Positions 42,661 through 52,843 of a stretch of 64,000 nucleotides of DNA are shown here, one piece after another. Position 1 is the first letter of the stretch. Each line of letters starts with the position of its first letter. Source of the stretch: Magnaporthiopsis rhizophila. Its lineage: Eukaryota; Ascomycota; Sordariomycetes; Magnaporthales; Magnaporthaceae. The DNA lies in contig PYSS01000009.1 of NCBI GenBank assembly GCA_003049465.1, positions 62,001 to 126,000 on the forward strand, given 5' to 3'. The position numbers and the translations under genes are program-made. Under the pieces are notes generated by a model. It did not search any database, was not told the DNA's origin, and was given only the letters and a program-made list of their open reading frames with translations.

Positions 42661-45101
42661 TCACAGCGGCGTCTTCTCCTTATCCACCGATGCCGCCTTG
42701 ACGCCGTAGCCGTCCACGAACCCGGCCGGATCGCAGGGCCGCGTGAGGTCGACGCCGTTGTCCGCGACCCACTTCCGGACCCTATCCTTGTATATCCTGA
42801 CCCTGCGCACCTGCCCGGCCGGCTCCTCGCCCGACTTGTCCGCGTCGTCCTGGCCTTTGCCTGACGAGGACGGAGCCGCCGCCCCTTGCATCGTGGCGTC
42901 GTCTCCTCCACGATGATCATCACCCGCGCCCTCGTCCGGGCCGGCAGCGCCGGCAGCCGGGGGCCTCGGCGGGCCCAGCCCGGCGTCCTCGGCCAGGTTC
43001 ATGTCGCGTAGCGTGGCGAGGCAGTCGTCCAGCGCGATCCACGTCGCTCGGCTGCACTCCTCCAAGTCGACGACGGCAGTGGCAGTGTTGCCGCCGTTGC
43101 CGCCGTCTGCTCCCGCGCTAGCCGCTGATGCCGCCACGTTGATGCTGTCCGGCTGTACGGTAAGCAGCCACCTCGCCATCTCGCCGGCCCAGTACCTCTT
43201 GTAGCCCTTTCTGCCCAGGTCCGAGATAGGCTTCTCGGGTCCGCCCAGGATGCCCTCTCGCCGTGCGATCTCGTACGAGACGCCCATGAGCAACGCCCCG
43301 AGCCCCTTACGCTGCCACGGAGGGAACACTAGGATGCACGCCAGGGTGTTGTTGTCCCACGACATCTTCTCCTTGGAAAAGAAACCAACTATGCGTGGCG
43401 ATGGCGGTTGCGGCTCGACTGCGTTGGTGGTGCAAGATGCGCCGCCAGCTTGATCCTTCTCGCCTGGTTCCGAGGTTGGCAGTGCTGGCCACGGCGGCGT
43501 GTACACAAGGAGGAAGTAGTTGAACGAGGTGACGTCGAAGAAAACCGACTTGTTATCCAAAAACAGCTTGCCGAATAGTGATAGGTTTTGGCAGAAGAGC
43601 TAACGACCGGCGTGCTGGGTTAGTCAATGTGTCCGTCCCGCCTTGGCATGCGCGCAAACTTCATCTCCAGACTTACCATCTCCTGCTCCCCGTCTACCTC
43701 CCAGATGCTCCATTCGCCCTCGTCCTGCACCACCTGGGTCAAAACTTTGTCGGCATCCGACTTCTTCCGCGGGCCACCCGCCTTGGTAGGGGCTCGCAAG
43801 TGGATGGTCTGGCTTCCCTTGGGGTGTACGTAAATCTTGCGGCCGGGCACGACGTGCCGCCGATCGCAGGCCTGCACATGCTCCCACCACATGACTAGCT
43901 CCTTGGAGTACTTGAAGCATGACGGACAGACATAGAGGCGACCGAGCATTGGTTGCTGCTGTGCCGGCTGCTGCTGGCCTGCCTTCCCCTTGCCATTCTC
44001 CTTCCCAGTGCCGTTTGTACGCGGGGCATCCGAGCCGTTGCTTTCACCATTGGTATGATGTGGCTTTGCCTTGCCGACCCCAGCAGTGCGAAAACCATTC
44101 GTTGTCGTAGCGCCCGTGCCGTTGCTAGCAGTCTTGGCCACCGCATTTCCTGACACGTCGCCCAGCACCTCCTTGCCGTAGTAAGAAGGGTACCATGCGG
44201 AAAAACACGTGTTGCCCAACACGACCTTATCGATGTTGCGGTCCGCTCGGAATCCACGTTTCTCAGGCGTTGACACGGCGTGCGGCTTCGCTTGTGGCTG
44301 ATGAACAGGCTGTGCCCTCTGCCTTTGCTGCTGCGGTCTTGGCATGGCACCTGTTGGCGTCGCTGTTGCCGCAGGTGCCGAAGGTGCCGCTGCTGGTGTC
44401 GCGCTCGGTGGTTGTTGGTTTGGAGGCACTGCTGCTTGTGGTCTCAGGGGTGCCTGGTTAGGTATGTTGTGCGAGGTGGTCCTGGAGGTTAGAGGAGGCG
44501 GCGGAGCGGGGGAAGTTTGCACGGCGGGAGGCGCAGTAGCTTCATGGACTCCGGGCGGATTTCCTGCCGGCACCTTCTCTGGAGCAGGAGCGACGACCAC
44601 CTCTCCGTATCTTGTCGTCCTCGCGGGCCTGGAGGCAGCGGTTGAGCGCCCAGTGGCAGCAGCGGCGCGCAGTGGGAGGTTTTCGGTCTCCTGTGACGGC
44701 GTTACTCGTCTGGTGGGCCGCTGGGATGTGGAAGATGATCTCCTGATCGCTGCTGTCGCCGTGTCTTTCCTTGCGCCAGAGGCTGTCGGCACCGTCGTCT
44801 TCGGAGTCCCTGGCTGAGTCGCGATGGTTGCGGTGGGAGGGACTGGGCTGGAGATGGGATCGGAGGATGGTTCGGACAGCTCGGGGTTGTTGCGCAGCCG
44901 TCTGCCTCGTTTTCGTTTCGGAGCGTCGGAGTCGGGGTGTTGGGGAACCGAAGGCGGCGGCGGGGCTGCCGGGGTATGGCGCGTCGCACGGCGCGTCGGA
45001 GCGGCCGTGGCGGAGGCTGATGGCGGCGCTGGAGGAGGAAACGGGGCGGCAAGGGCGAGTTCGTCCTGCGAAAGGCGGCGCTTCCTCTTCGGCGGAGGCA
45101 T
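42661..45101 (-). CDS. SAS2: MYST-family histone acetyltransferase, SAS2-like
   Basis: Acetyltransferase of the MYST class, which in yeast Sas2 acetylates H4 Lys16 near silent chromatin. Exons 45101-43677 and 43599-42661 give 787 residues. The first 280 residues are Pro/Ala/Thr/Gln-rich and disordered with a basic start (PPPKRKRRLSQDEL). The MYST core starts near 285 (KVVLGNTCFSAWYPSYYG). It is interrupted by a low-complexity insert of about 75 residues and resumes with the C2HC zinc finger LYVCPSCFKYSKELVMWW plus EHVQAC. Exon 2 supplies GKLFLDNKSVFFDVTSFNYF, the catalytic-Cys strand LACILVFPPWQRKGLGALL (acetyl-CoA loop QRKGLG) and GGPEKPISDLG with the catalytic Glu. The GGPEKP form points to the SAS2 rather than ESA1 branch. 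Confidence 0.85.
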
Positions 45102-45575
45102 CGTGGAGAAATGGCTGCGTGCCCAGCCTGCGGAGGTTGGCTGGTCCCGAGTTCTGCGCCGGGCGGTAGGGTGGGTCGCACAACTCTCGGGGCTTCTGCT
45201 TTGCTTTGATCTGATGATAGACTTTGATTGAGAGTTGGCTTCGGGTTACGCTATGGGACGTGGAAGGAAGTTATCTGGGGTTATGGCTCTGCGTGCTTCA
45301 AATATAAAAAAAAAAGATAAAAAAAAAAAAAAAAAGAGATCGAGCTGCGCGTGAAAGAATTCGCGCGACAAATCTCCCCGTTTATTTGTTTCCAACATTG
45401 GCTGCTCCGATATGATTGTTTTGCGACAGCTGATGCCCGCAGCCTGTGCATCATTGTGGAGTTGCCAATTCGATCGAAGGAAGATGGCGGGCGGGAGAAG
45501 CTGGAGACTCCGATCGGGGCGGGGCTTGCTGTGACATCCAATGAGGCGCGCCCATACTGGGAGTTCTTTTTTTTT

Positions 45576-45622
<47 letters not shown>

Positions 45623-45682
45623 TTTTTTTGTTTGCCACATTGGCTGTCGTTAATATTTGCCTCGAGTCATCATCTTCTTGAC
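45102..45682. other. Divergent SAS2/HMT1 promoter with long homopolymers
   Basis: Contains an A-rich tract (45304-45335) and a 70-base, almost pure T tract (45565-45634) directly upstream of the transporter. Confidence 0.7.
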
Positions 45683-47803
45683 ATGCTTCGTTCATTTCTA
45701 TCCCAAAAGAACCATCCGCCAGCGATGGAAGCCGACGTGGAACCTGGACCCGATTTGGAGCGGCAGCCACTGCTGGGCTCGACCGCCGCCCAAAAACCGC
45801 GCAACGGCGACTACCGCAAGGTCAACAACCAGGAGGACGACGATGATGACCAAGAGCATGACGCGGACCGCAAATATGGAAGCGCCAGCGGGAGAGACGG
45901 CGACAGCGACGGCGGCTCGGACTCGGACTCGGACTACGACTCGGACGACGAGGAGGCCAATCAGAGGCGGCAGGCGCGGCGGGTAAAGGAGCTCGGCGGC
46001 TGGTGGCATTACCTCCAGGACTTCCTCAGCGTGTTTGGGCCCTTCCTCGTGCCCCGCGGGGACGTCAAGGTGCAGCTGTGGATGGCCGTCTGCGTGGTAT
46101 GCCTGATCGCCAGGCGCGTGCTCACCGTCATGATCCCCAATCAGCTCGGGGCCGTGGCCAATGCGCTGCTTGGCGATGGTGACGGCGCCAGCCGCCACCC
46201 TCCGTACCGCGAGCTGGCCGTATGGGTGGCGCTCAACCTGGTCGGCGGCGACGCGGTGCTGGGCTTGCTGCAGGAGGTAGCAAAAGTCCCCGTGCGGCAG
46301 TTCTCGGAGCGGGCCGTGGCCGATGCAGCCTTCGCGCACGTCATGTCGCTGTCCATGGATTTCCACAGCGAGCGCGACGCGGCCGAGGTCATGAAGGCGG
46401 TCGAGCAGGGCACGGCGCTGATGCACTTTGTCGAGCGCGTCGTGATCGACGTGGTGCCCACCCTCGTCGACCTGGCCACCTCGGTCGTCGTGCTGGGCCT
46501 GCGTTTCGACTGGAGCGTTGCCGGGCTCATGGCGCTTGCGTTCGTGGGCTTCATGGCCTTGGAGGCCTATTCGAGCTCCCGGTGGCGCGTGGGCCCGCGT
46601 CGGGCCAAGGCTCGCGCCGAGCGTGAGCAGACGCGCGTCATGCACGGCGCCATCCAGGGCTGGGCGTCGGCGCAGCTCTTTGGGGCGCTGGGCCGCGAGA
46701 AGAGGCGGTTCGGCGAGGCGCTGGACGCGACGCTCGCGGCGGAGCGGGGCTGGGCGTTGCGGGACTCGGGCATCGAGGCCATCTTTTCTGCCCTTGACCC
46801 TCTCACGTTCGCGGCCATGGCCGCCATCGTCCTCCGTCGCGTCGTCGACGGCCGCGCTAAGCCGGGAGATTTCGTCTTCTTCATCGACTACTGGCAGTAC
46901 CTGATCTGGCCGCTCAGGTTCGTCGTTGCCGAGTACCGGCAGGTGCTGTCGGACATGGTGGACGCCGAGCAGCTGCTTGCTCTGCTGCGGACCAAGGCCA
47001 CCGTCGCCGACCGGCCCCAAGCGGGCGAGCTGGGTGGCGGCGGCGGCAATATAACGCGCGGCCACATCGCCTTCGAGGATGTCGGGTTCGAGTACGACGG
47101 CGGCGAGCGCGGCCAGAAGGCGGTGACGGGCCTCAACTTTTCGGTGGCCGCGGGGGAAACGGTGGGGCTGGTGGGATCATCGGGCGCGGGCAAGTCGACC
47201 ATCCTCAAGCTGCTGCTGCGTTTCTATGACGTGACCGAGGGCCGCGTCCTCATCGACGGACACGACATCCGCGACGTGACGCTTGAGTCGCTGCGGGCCG
47301 CCTTTGGCGTGGTGCCGCAGGAGCCGCAGCTCTTTGACGCGTCGGTGCTCGACAACGTCCGGTACGCGCGCCCCGACGCAACAGACGCCGAGGTCCACGC
47401 CGCTTGCGCCGCCGCCGCCATCCACGACCGCATCATGGGCTTCCGCGACGGCTATGGCACGCGCGTGGGCGAGGGCGGCGTGAAGCTGTCCGGAGGCGAG
47501 GCGCAGCGGCTGGCGGTGGCGAGGGCTCTCCTGAGGGACCCGTCGATTCTGGTGCTTGACGAGGCCACCAGCTCCGTCGACTCGCGGACCGAGGCCGAGA
47601 TCCAGGAGGCGCTCGACGCGTTCCGGCAACAGCGGGCACGCACAACGTTTATTGTCGCGCACCGTCTATCAACCATTGTCGGGGCCGACAGAATCCTGGT
47701 CATCGACAAGGGCCGCTGCGTCGAGAGCGGCACTCACAAGGAGCTGCTGGCGATGAAAGGAAGGTATTCGGAGCTTTGGAGTAAGCAGGTTGGCGGGAGC
47801 TGA
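45683..47803 (+). CDS. HMT1-like ABC half-transporter
   Basis: Half-size ABC exporter of the ABCB/HMT1 type; S. pombe Hmt1 moves phytochelatin or heavy-metal complexes into the vacuole. A single exon gives 706 residues from the first ATG (45683); the ATG at 45725 is also possible. The N-terminus is acidic with Asp/Ser repeats (SDSDSDYDSDDEEANQRR). The membrane domain spans about 120-430 (six predicted helices, for example VQLWMAVCVVCLIARRVL and FAAMAAIVLRRVV). The nucleotide-binding domain has Walker A GLVGSSGAGKST, Q loop VVPQEPQLF, signature LSGGEAQR, Walker B ILVLDEATSS and H loop IVAHRLST. All catalytic residues are intact. Substrate and location are inferred from the family only. Confidence 0.88.
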   Translation: MLRSFLSQKNHPPAMEADVEPGPDLERQPLLGSTAAQKPRNGDYRKVNNQEDDDDDQEHDADRKYGSASGRDGDSDGGSDSDSDYDSDDEEANQRRQARRVKELGGWWHYLQDFLSVFGPFLVPRGDVKVQLWMAVCVVCLIARRVLTVMIPNQLGAVANALLGDGDGASRHPPYRELAVWVALNLVGGDAVLGLLQEVAKVPVRQFSERAVADAAFAHVMSLSMDFHSERDAAEVMKAVEQGTALMHFVERVVIDVVPTLVDLATSVVVLGLRFDWSVAGLMALAFVGFMALEAYSSSRWRVGPRRAKARAEREQTRVMHGAIQGWASAQLFGALGREKRRFGEALDATLAAERGWALRDSGIEAIFSALDPLTFAAMAAIVLRRVVDGRAKPGDFVFFIDYWQYLIWPLRFVVAEYRQVLSDMVDAEQLLALLRTKATVADRPQAGELGGGGGNITRGHIAFEDVGFEYDGGERGQKAVTGLNFSVAAGETVGLVGSSGAGKSTILKLLLRFYDVTEGRVLIDGHDIRDVTLESLRAAFGVVPQEPQLFDASVLDNVRYARPDATDAEVHAACAAAAIHDRIMGFRDGYGTRVGEGGVKLSGGEAQRLAVARALLRDPSILVLDEATSSVDSRTEAEIQEALDAFRQQRARTTFIVAHRLSTIVGADRILVIDKGRCVESGTHKELLAMKGRYSELWSKQVGGS

Positions 47804-48204
47804 GTATGGAATGTTCTTTGTCGCCGAGGTGTGCATGGGCGAAGGTGCCAGCAACTTCAGGTGAGACACCGTTATGCTCGCGTGAACCTTATGGCGACGC
47901 TGGCTGATCTGGAATTGGGAAGCTACTCGGGCAAACACCAAGGAGAAAACACGGACGCTTACAAGTTGCGGGCGAGCTAGCGTCAACAGTCACGCCGTCT
48001 GATGGCAGCTCAGGCCGTGCTCGCCCGTACTTTGGCCGCGACGCCGAGGCTTTACATGCGCCATGAATCGCACAGTCCTTTGCGCACACGGCAAGCGGTG
48101 CTCTCAATAAGACGGCGTCTTCCGGCTTGCCAACCTACCTGTCTTTGATCGAGCTGTAGGATAGCGCCCGTGGTGTATGCATAATAATATCGTGGAGTTC
48201 CAAT
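47804..48204. other. Intergenic region between co-oriented genes
   Basis: No coding or repeat signal is seen. Confidence 0.55.
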
Positions 48205-49128
48205 ATGCCGTCAAAGAGTCACAAGAAGGTTTACCGTTACAGGCTTGTCAAGGACAACCATGCCCGCCGCCACAACGACATGGACCAGAAGCAGCCCCGC
48301 CAATACGACGACACTGGAGGCCAATTTGGAGAGTACTTCGACCCGGGCAGCGAAAGGCCTGGCTACTACGGGTGCGACGAGAGCCGCTGGCCCGAGGGGC
48401 AGCACCCGGTGTATCCGATTTATCCTTGTGGCAGGCAGTGGTACGACGACAGATATACTTGTCGAGATCCGCCGTCGAGAACCCATGGGTACTATGACCA
48501 CCACCGCCACCGTCACCACGAGGATCATGAGGATGTGGCGGATCGCGGGGGTCAGCAGCAGGAAGGGCACGATGACCACAAAGACGAAGAAGGGGAGGAG
48601 TCAAGAGGTCGAGCCAGGAGCAGGTCCGGGCAGCTCGTGTCGCGGATGAAGAACTGGGTCTCCAGGTCCAGGGGCGCGTCCAGGAGGCGCAAAGACGAGA
48701 TCTCCGGCTCATCTCGCGCGTCCTCGATCCGCAGGGCCGACCACGGAGACGGCGACAGCCCAGACAGGAGGCGGGGTCGTCGGCGTCACCGGAAGCGGTA
48801 CCACTCCGAGGCGCGTTCACGGTCACGGGGGCGGGGACGATCGCTCAGCCTGGACCACGAGGCGCGGCTGCGGCACGCCGTGATCGCGGGCGTCACGGCG
48901 GGCGCCCTCGAGGCCCTCCGGGTCCGGCGCGAGCCTGGGCCGTGGACCGGGCCCAAAGGCCGGAGGGTGGCGACGGCGGCCTTTAGCGCGGCGGCGATCG
49001 AGATGGCGATTGACAAGCACCCTGAGGATGATCCGCGGAAGAAGGTGGTCGCGGCGCGCATTGGGGGATTGATCGTGAGCCGCATCGTCAATGGGCCGAG
49101 GAGCGGCGGTGGTGGGCGCTGGGGCTGA
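48205..49128 (+). CDS. His/Arg-Ser-rich protein with conserved C-terminal module
   Basis: A single exon gives 307 residues. The first 200 are low complexity: His/Tyr-rich (YYDHHRHRHHEDHED), then Arg/Ser-rich (RSRSRGRGRSLS) and highly charged. The C-terminal 90 residues look structured and match a fungal family recognised by LRHAVIAGVTAGALEALR, RREPGPWTGPKGRRVATAA and ARIGGLIVSRIVNGPR. These small Ala/Gly-rich helical segments recur in uncharacterised fungal DUF proteins of the RS-repeat type. There is no signal peptide. Function unknown. It sits between the HMT1-like transporter and a run of secreted-protein genes. Confidence 0.7.
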   Translation: MPSKSHKKVYRYRLVKDNHARRHNDMDQKQPRQYDDTGGQFGEYFDPGSERPGYYGCDESRWPEGQHPVYPIYPCGRQWYDDRYTCRDPPSRTHGYYDHHRHRHHEDHEDVADRGGQQQEGHDDHKDEEGEESRGRARSRSGQLVSRMKNWVSRSRGASRRRKDEISGSSRASSIRRADHGDGDSPDRRRGRRRHRKRYHSEARSRSRGRGRSLSLDHEARLRHAVIAGVTAGALEALRVRREPGPWTGPKGRRVATAAFSAAAIEMAIDKHPEDDPRKKVVAARIGGLIVSRIVNGPRSGGGGRWG

Positions 49129-49685
49129 TGGGTTGTTTGTTCATCAGTGATTGATGTGGTGGAGCGTCAGAGACTGGGCCGTTAGCACGACTCACTGTTT
49201 GTCGCTCGTTCTTGCCAATAAATGGACTAATTTTTACAAGAACTTGTGGCTGGCGCCGCGACACAGAGATGTTGTAGTAAGCCGTGACCCGCTAGCTTAC
49301 GGTACCAACCGCACTGAATTTGCTCTGTTTCGCCGCTGGACCCGCCCCGCGACGCGCCACAGCCACCCAACCGCCGCCCCCTTCGTACTGTGCAGCGAAG
49401 CACGTTGGACGGCTGCGCATGGAAAGAAGACTGGCAACACAGTCAACGCTGACCTCAAACAATTGCTCACGATAGGAATTTCCATGGGCGCCGCACTGCG
49501 CCATTGAACAATGGCCGTTATATATGGCCGCACAGTCTGCCAGGATCAGCATCCATGGGCGACTCTTCCCCAGTTCCTACACACCACACCGACAAAATAA
49601 CCTGCCGCCCCAGACTCATACCTATACCTCACCACCAGCATAGCGACGCCCATCTCCCACCGCTAACCAACCAGGAAACAAGACC
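49129..49685. other. Intergenic region upstream of the secreted-protein gene
   Basis: A pyrimidine-rich leader (CCACCAGCATAGC and C-rich runs) precedes the ATG; no gene is seen. Confidence 0.55.
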
Positions 49686-50646
49686 ATGAGGACAGCGAGC
49701 TTTGTGGCAGCCTTTGCCAGCTGCATCGCTGTGGCAACGGCGAAATCCGTCTTCGTGACGCCTCACCAGCAGTACTCGTCCTCTGTCGGGGTTCTCGGCT
49801 GTAAGATCGATACTAACAGGGCTGCCTACTGGCCCCTCCCCGTCGACTGCAACAACGTCTGCGTCAAGGTCACCTACCAGGGCCGACACGTGACTCTCCT
49901 TAGGGTCGACGTATCCGGCGGTGCTTACGATATTTCTTACGACGCCTGGAACGTATGTAACAGCTCCCGCCTCCGTATTGTAACACATCAAATGCTAACA
50001 AACAACCGCATTGCTTTTCACAGTACCTCGCTGTCGGCTTCAGTGCCAAGGAGCCCGGCAAGAATGCTGGAGGGAAAGGTCTCAGGGCAGACTACGAAGA
50101 CGTCCGTGGCAGCGATCCCGAGTGCAGGAAGCTGATGCACACGGCGGGCAACAAGCTGGCCTTTTCCGCTCAGAACTCCCAGAATTTCATCACTTCGTGT
50201 GGTAAGCGCTTCTCCCATCCTCGCGGCATCTCCTAGCCAAAGCTAACTTCACCCTCTCACCCTTTACAGCCCCAGGCACCTTTGTCAGAGACAACAAGGT
50301 CGAGTACAACATCGGAGATGCCCAGTGCAGCGTGGGCAAGGACGAGGTCTGCAAGCTAACAGAAGCCGACCGCGCCGCCGGCCTCAACCAGCCCGCCTGC
50401 CCCGGCGGCCTGGGGACGGGAGGGAAGATGAAGTCGTGCCTGGTCAAGGACGTGGAATACCCGACTGGAAAATTGGTCTGCGCCGTCCCCGACGGCCCGA
50501 CGCCGCCTCCTTCGAGCAAAGTCCCGTCCATCAACGTCGACGAGCTCGGTGCTCCGCCGGCTGGTGGCGCTCCAGCGGGCGCCCCTGCTCCACCGGCACC
50601 GGCACCGGCACCTGCTGCCCCCGCTCCGCGGCCTGCTCGCAGGTAG
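49686..50646 (+). CDS. Small secreted protein, barwin/cerato-platanin-like fold suspected
   Basis: Exons 49686-49952, 50024-50201 and 50270-50646 give 273 residues. A signal peptide is evident (MRTASFVAAFASCIAVATA, cleavage near residue 19). The mature part contains PHQQYSSSVGVLGCKIDTNR, YWPLPVDCNNVCVKVTYQGR and LLRVDVSGGAYDISYDAWNY, then FSAKEPGKNAGGKGLRADYE and a block with three further Cys. The pattern of paired Cys with VDCNNVCVKV and a later GAYDISYDAWN resembles fungal secreted double-psi-barrel proteins; the fold is inferred. The last 55 residues are Pro/Ala-rich (PAPPAPAPAPAAPAP), a likely wall-associated tail. All splice sites are GT-AG. Confidence 0.8.
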
Positions 50647-50963
50647 ACCTGACGGCTAGGTTTCCCCTGCTCATACGCTCCCTACTCGTCGCGTTTTGGA
50701 ACCTATTGCGTTTGGTTCTGTTCTGCTTCTACCCTCTTCTTGATTATTTATTTCTTCCCCTTGTTCATATTTCCCGCTAGTACATTCGATACCCCTGCGA
50801 CTCGTTTTATTCTTTTGGCACAACATACGTACTTTGAATTTAGCATGCTGATACATACAATACTAGGTTTAGATTATCTACATACCATCATATAACATTG
50901 CATTACCGAGGCTCGTTGTTCCCTCATTATCGGATTTTTTGACAGCTCATCATCACAGCCTCC
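50647..50963. other. Convergent 3' region
   Basis: AT-rich untranslated sequence between two tail-to-tail secreted-protein genes. Confidence 0.6.
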
Positions 50964-52304
50964 TCACGGGATTCTAAGCACGACCTTGGAGGCGTCAACA
51001 CCGCTCCCCTGCTCAGCCACGCCCCCTTGCGCAATGGCAATCTCGCCGGTCTCGTCGTCGGCGGCAAAGAAGGCGGCCGTGAGGAAAGGCGAGTTGAGGT
51101 TGCAGCCACGCAGGCTGATGGCCATGGTGCACCATCCCATGGCCTCGTCGACGGGCTCCTGGAAGCGGACGTAGTTGCGGAACGGGACCTTGACCACGGC
51201 CCTCTCGCCCTGCCTGACGCCCGCCATGCTGTACTCGAAGAAGCGGTCGGCGGGGATGTCGTCGCACCGGCCCGGCCACGACAGGTAGTTACCGCGGTAC
51301 GGGGTCGGGTGTTTCGGGTTGAGGCGCAGGCCCGTGACGTTGAAGTAGGCCTCGTCGTTGACGGGGTTGTGGCTGTCCCCAACGGCGCCCGAGTCGATGA
51401 GGCAGGCCTTGGGTGTGCCCGGGCTGGTGGTGTCGATGGGGATGGGCGTCACGCCGTTGAAGGACAGGTTGGCGGCGTGCGTGTAGTACTCGCTGAGGCT
51501 GTAGCCCAGGTCCTTGAGGCGCGGGATCCGGACGAGCGGGCCCGTGTACTTGGACGTGTCGATGCCGCCCAATAACCCTGCGCCCGTGAAGGTGCCGCGC
51601 ACGTCCGAGGGGGCCTTCTCCATCCACAGCGACTGCACAGGCGCCGAGATGCGGCCCTGCTCGAGCAGGTTCTGGCGGAACGACGGGCCCGTCGTGTTCT
51701 GCACCTTCGGGTCTGGGCTCGAGAAGTAAGGCGCCATGCCCATGATGGAGAAGTCGTACAGCGGCTTCTCGGCGCACGTGTTCTGCTCCGGGATCTGCGT
51801 GCGCTGCTGCAGGTAGTCGACCAGGGCCACGCGCACGTCGGACACCTTGGTCGAGAAGCCGTTGGGGTTGGTGAAGGTGAAGGTGTCGTTGACGATCTTG
51901 TCCGACAGGTACTGCTTGGCCAGCCCGCCGCCGTAGGCGTAGTTGGCCTTCCACGGCTCCACGGGCGTGGCGGTCCGGGAACGAGACGGGTCGTAGGACC
52001 CGGCCTCGGGCACGCTGGCGTTGCAGGGGCCCTGGCAGCCCAGGTAGCGGCAGCCCCAGTTCTGGGTCGCGTTGGGCGCAAAGATCCAGAAGTCTGGGCT
52101 GCCGAGGTCGTAGCAGACCTCGATCGTCTCGTCCGAGTACGGCAGGACCAGGCTAGTGGCGAACTTGTTGTTGTACCCGTACTTCATGTGCACCGGCATG
52201 TGCACCGTCGGCACCACGGCGCCGGCCTCGGCCGGGGCGGCGACCGCTAGCCTTGTGGCGGCCAGGACGGCGGCGCCGAGGGATGACTGGGCAGTCGGCT
52301 TCAT
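50964..52304 (-). CDS. Secreted pepsin-like (A1) aspartic protease, atypical active site
   Basis: A single exon gives 446 residues from the ATG at 52304; twelve upstream codons lead back to a GTG, not an ATG. The signal peptide is MKPTAQSSLGAAVLAATRL followed by AVAAPAEA. The pepsin fold is indicated by EVCYDLGSPDFWIF (about residues 62-75, first active-site loop), KFATSLVLPYSD, GGIDTSKYTGPLVRIP and CLIDSGAVG (about 302-310, second active-site loop). The first loop reads Asp-Leu-Gly where the family normally has Asp-Thr-Gly; the second is Asp-Ser-Gly. Several N-glycosylation sites (NATQNW, NDTFTF, NTTGPS) fit a secreted enzyme. It diverges from a subtilase 540 bases away. Activity is uncertain because of the first loop. 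Confidence 0.82.
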   Translation of the reverse strand: MKPTAQSSLGAAVLAATRLAVAAPAEAGAVVPTVHMPVHMKYGYNNKFATSLVLPYSDETIEVCYDLGSPDFWIFAPNATQNWGCRYLGCQGPCNASVPEAGSYDPSRSRTATPVEPWKANYAYGGGLAKQYLSDKIVNDTFTFTNPNGFSTKVSDVRVALVDYLQQRTQIPEQNTCAEKPLYDFSIMGMAPYFSSPDPKVQNTTGPSFRQNLLEQGRISAPVQSLWMEKAPSDVRGTFTGAGLLGGIDTSKYTGPLVRIPRLKDLGYSLSEYYTHAANLSFNGVTPIPIDTTSPGTPKACLIDSGAVGDSHNPVNDEAYFNVTGLRLNPKHPTPYRGNYLSWPGRCDDIPADRFFEYSMAGVRQGERAVVKVPFRNYVRFQEPVDEAMGWCTMAISLRGCNLNSPFLTAAFFAADDETGEIAIAQGGVAEQGSGVDASKVVLRIP

Positions 52305-52843
52305 CTTTTGTCGACTGACTTGGAGAGTGGTTTTCGTCACGAAGGCTGTCTGTCAGGTCAGGAGGAGATAGAAGCGGCCGGATGGTCCTGTGGTGCTCAA
52401 TGGTGATGATGCCGGACGAGCCGACGGGTGCTGTTTTATATACTGAAATTGCCCAGACGGGGTTGGTTTGCCCGCATAAATGTGGTGCTATTGGTGGAGT
52501 CTCGTGGAGAGAGACGGATACGAACCGTCCCCCCTGAGCCTGGCGGCCATCAATCACCGTATTTGGCAGGTGGCCCTGTCGTTTCCCTGCATATAGGGGC
52601 GGTGGGAATACGAGCTCAAGCGGCTGGGGTGGATGCATGAATCCACCACCTCCGGGAAAATCTCCCAAGGCCCGTTTATCCCCTGCGCTGTGGGGTTTTG
52701 ATCGTGGTGCGCCAGCCAGGCGCCAGCAATATCAAAAGCCGCTTTGCCGTCCGCTCCCAAGGGGCTGCTTTCTCTCGTCGCCGCCATGCTCCCTCGAGCT
52801 CTCAACCGCAGCACCCTGCAACACCACACCGCCATCAGTCGCG
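52305..52843. other. Divergent promoter between two secreted proteases
   Basis: A 539-base shared region between the aspartic protease and subtilase genes. It contains several CCG/CGG-rich words but no motif I can assign safely. Confidence 0.55.

Noticed and set aside
45698..47065. A 455-codon minus-strand open frame
   Set aside because: Antisense to the ABC transporter membrane domain, rich in His/Arg/Ala as expected for a shadow of GC-rich code.
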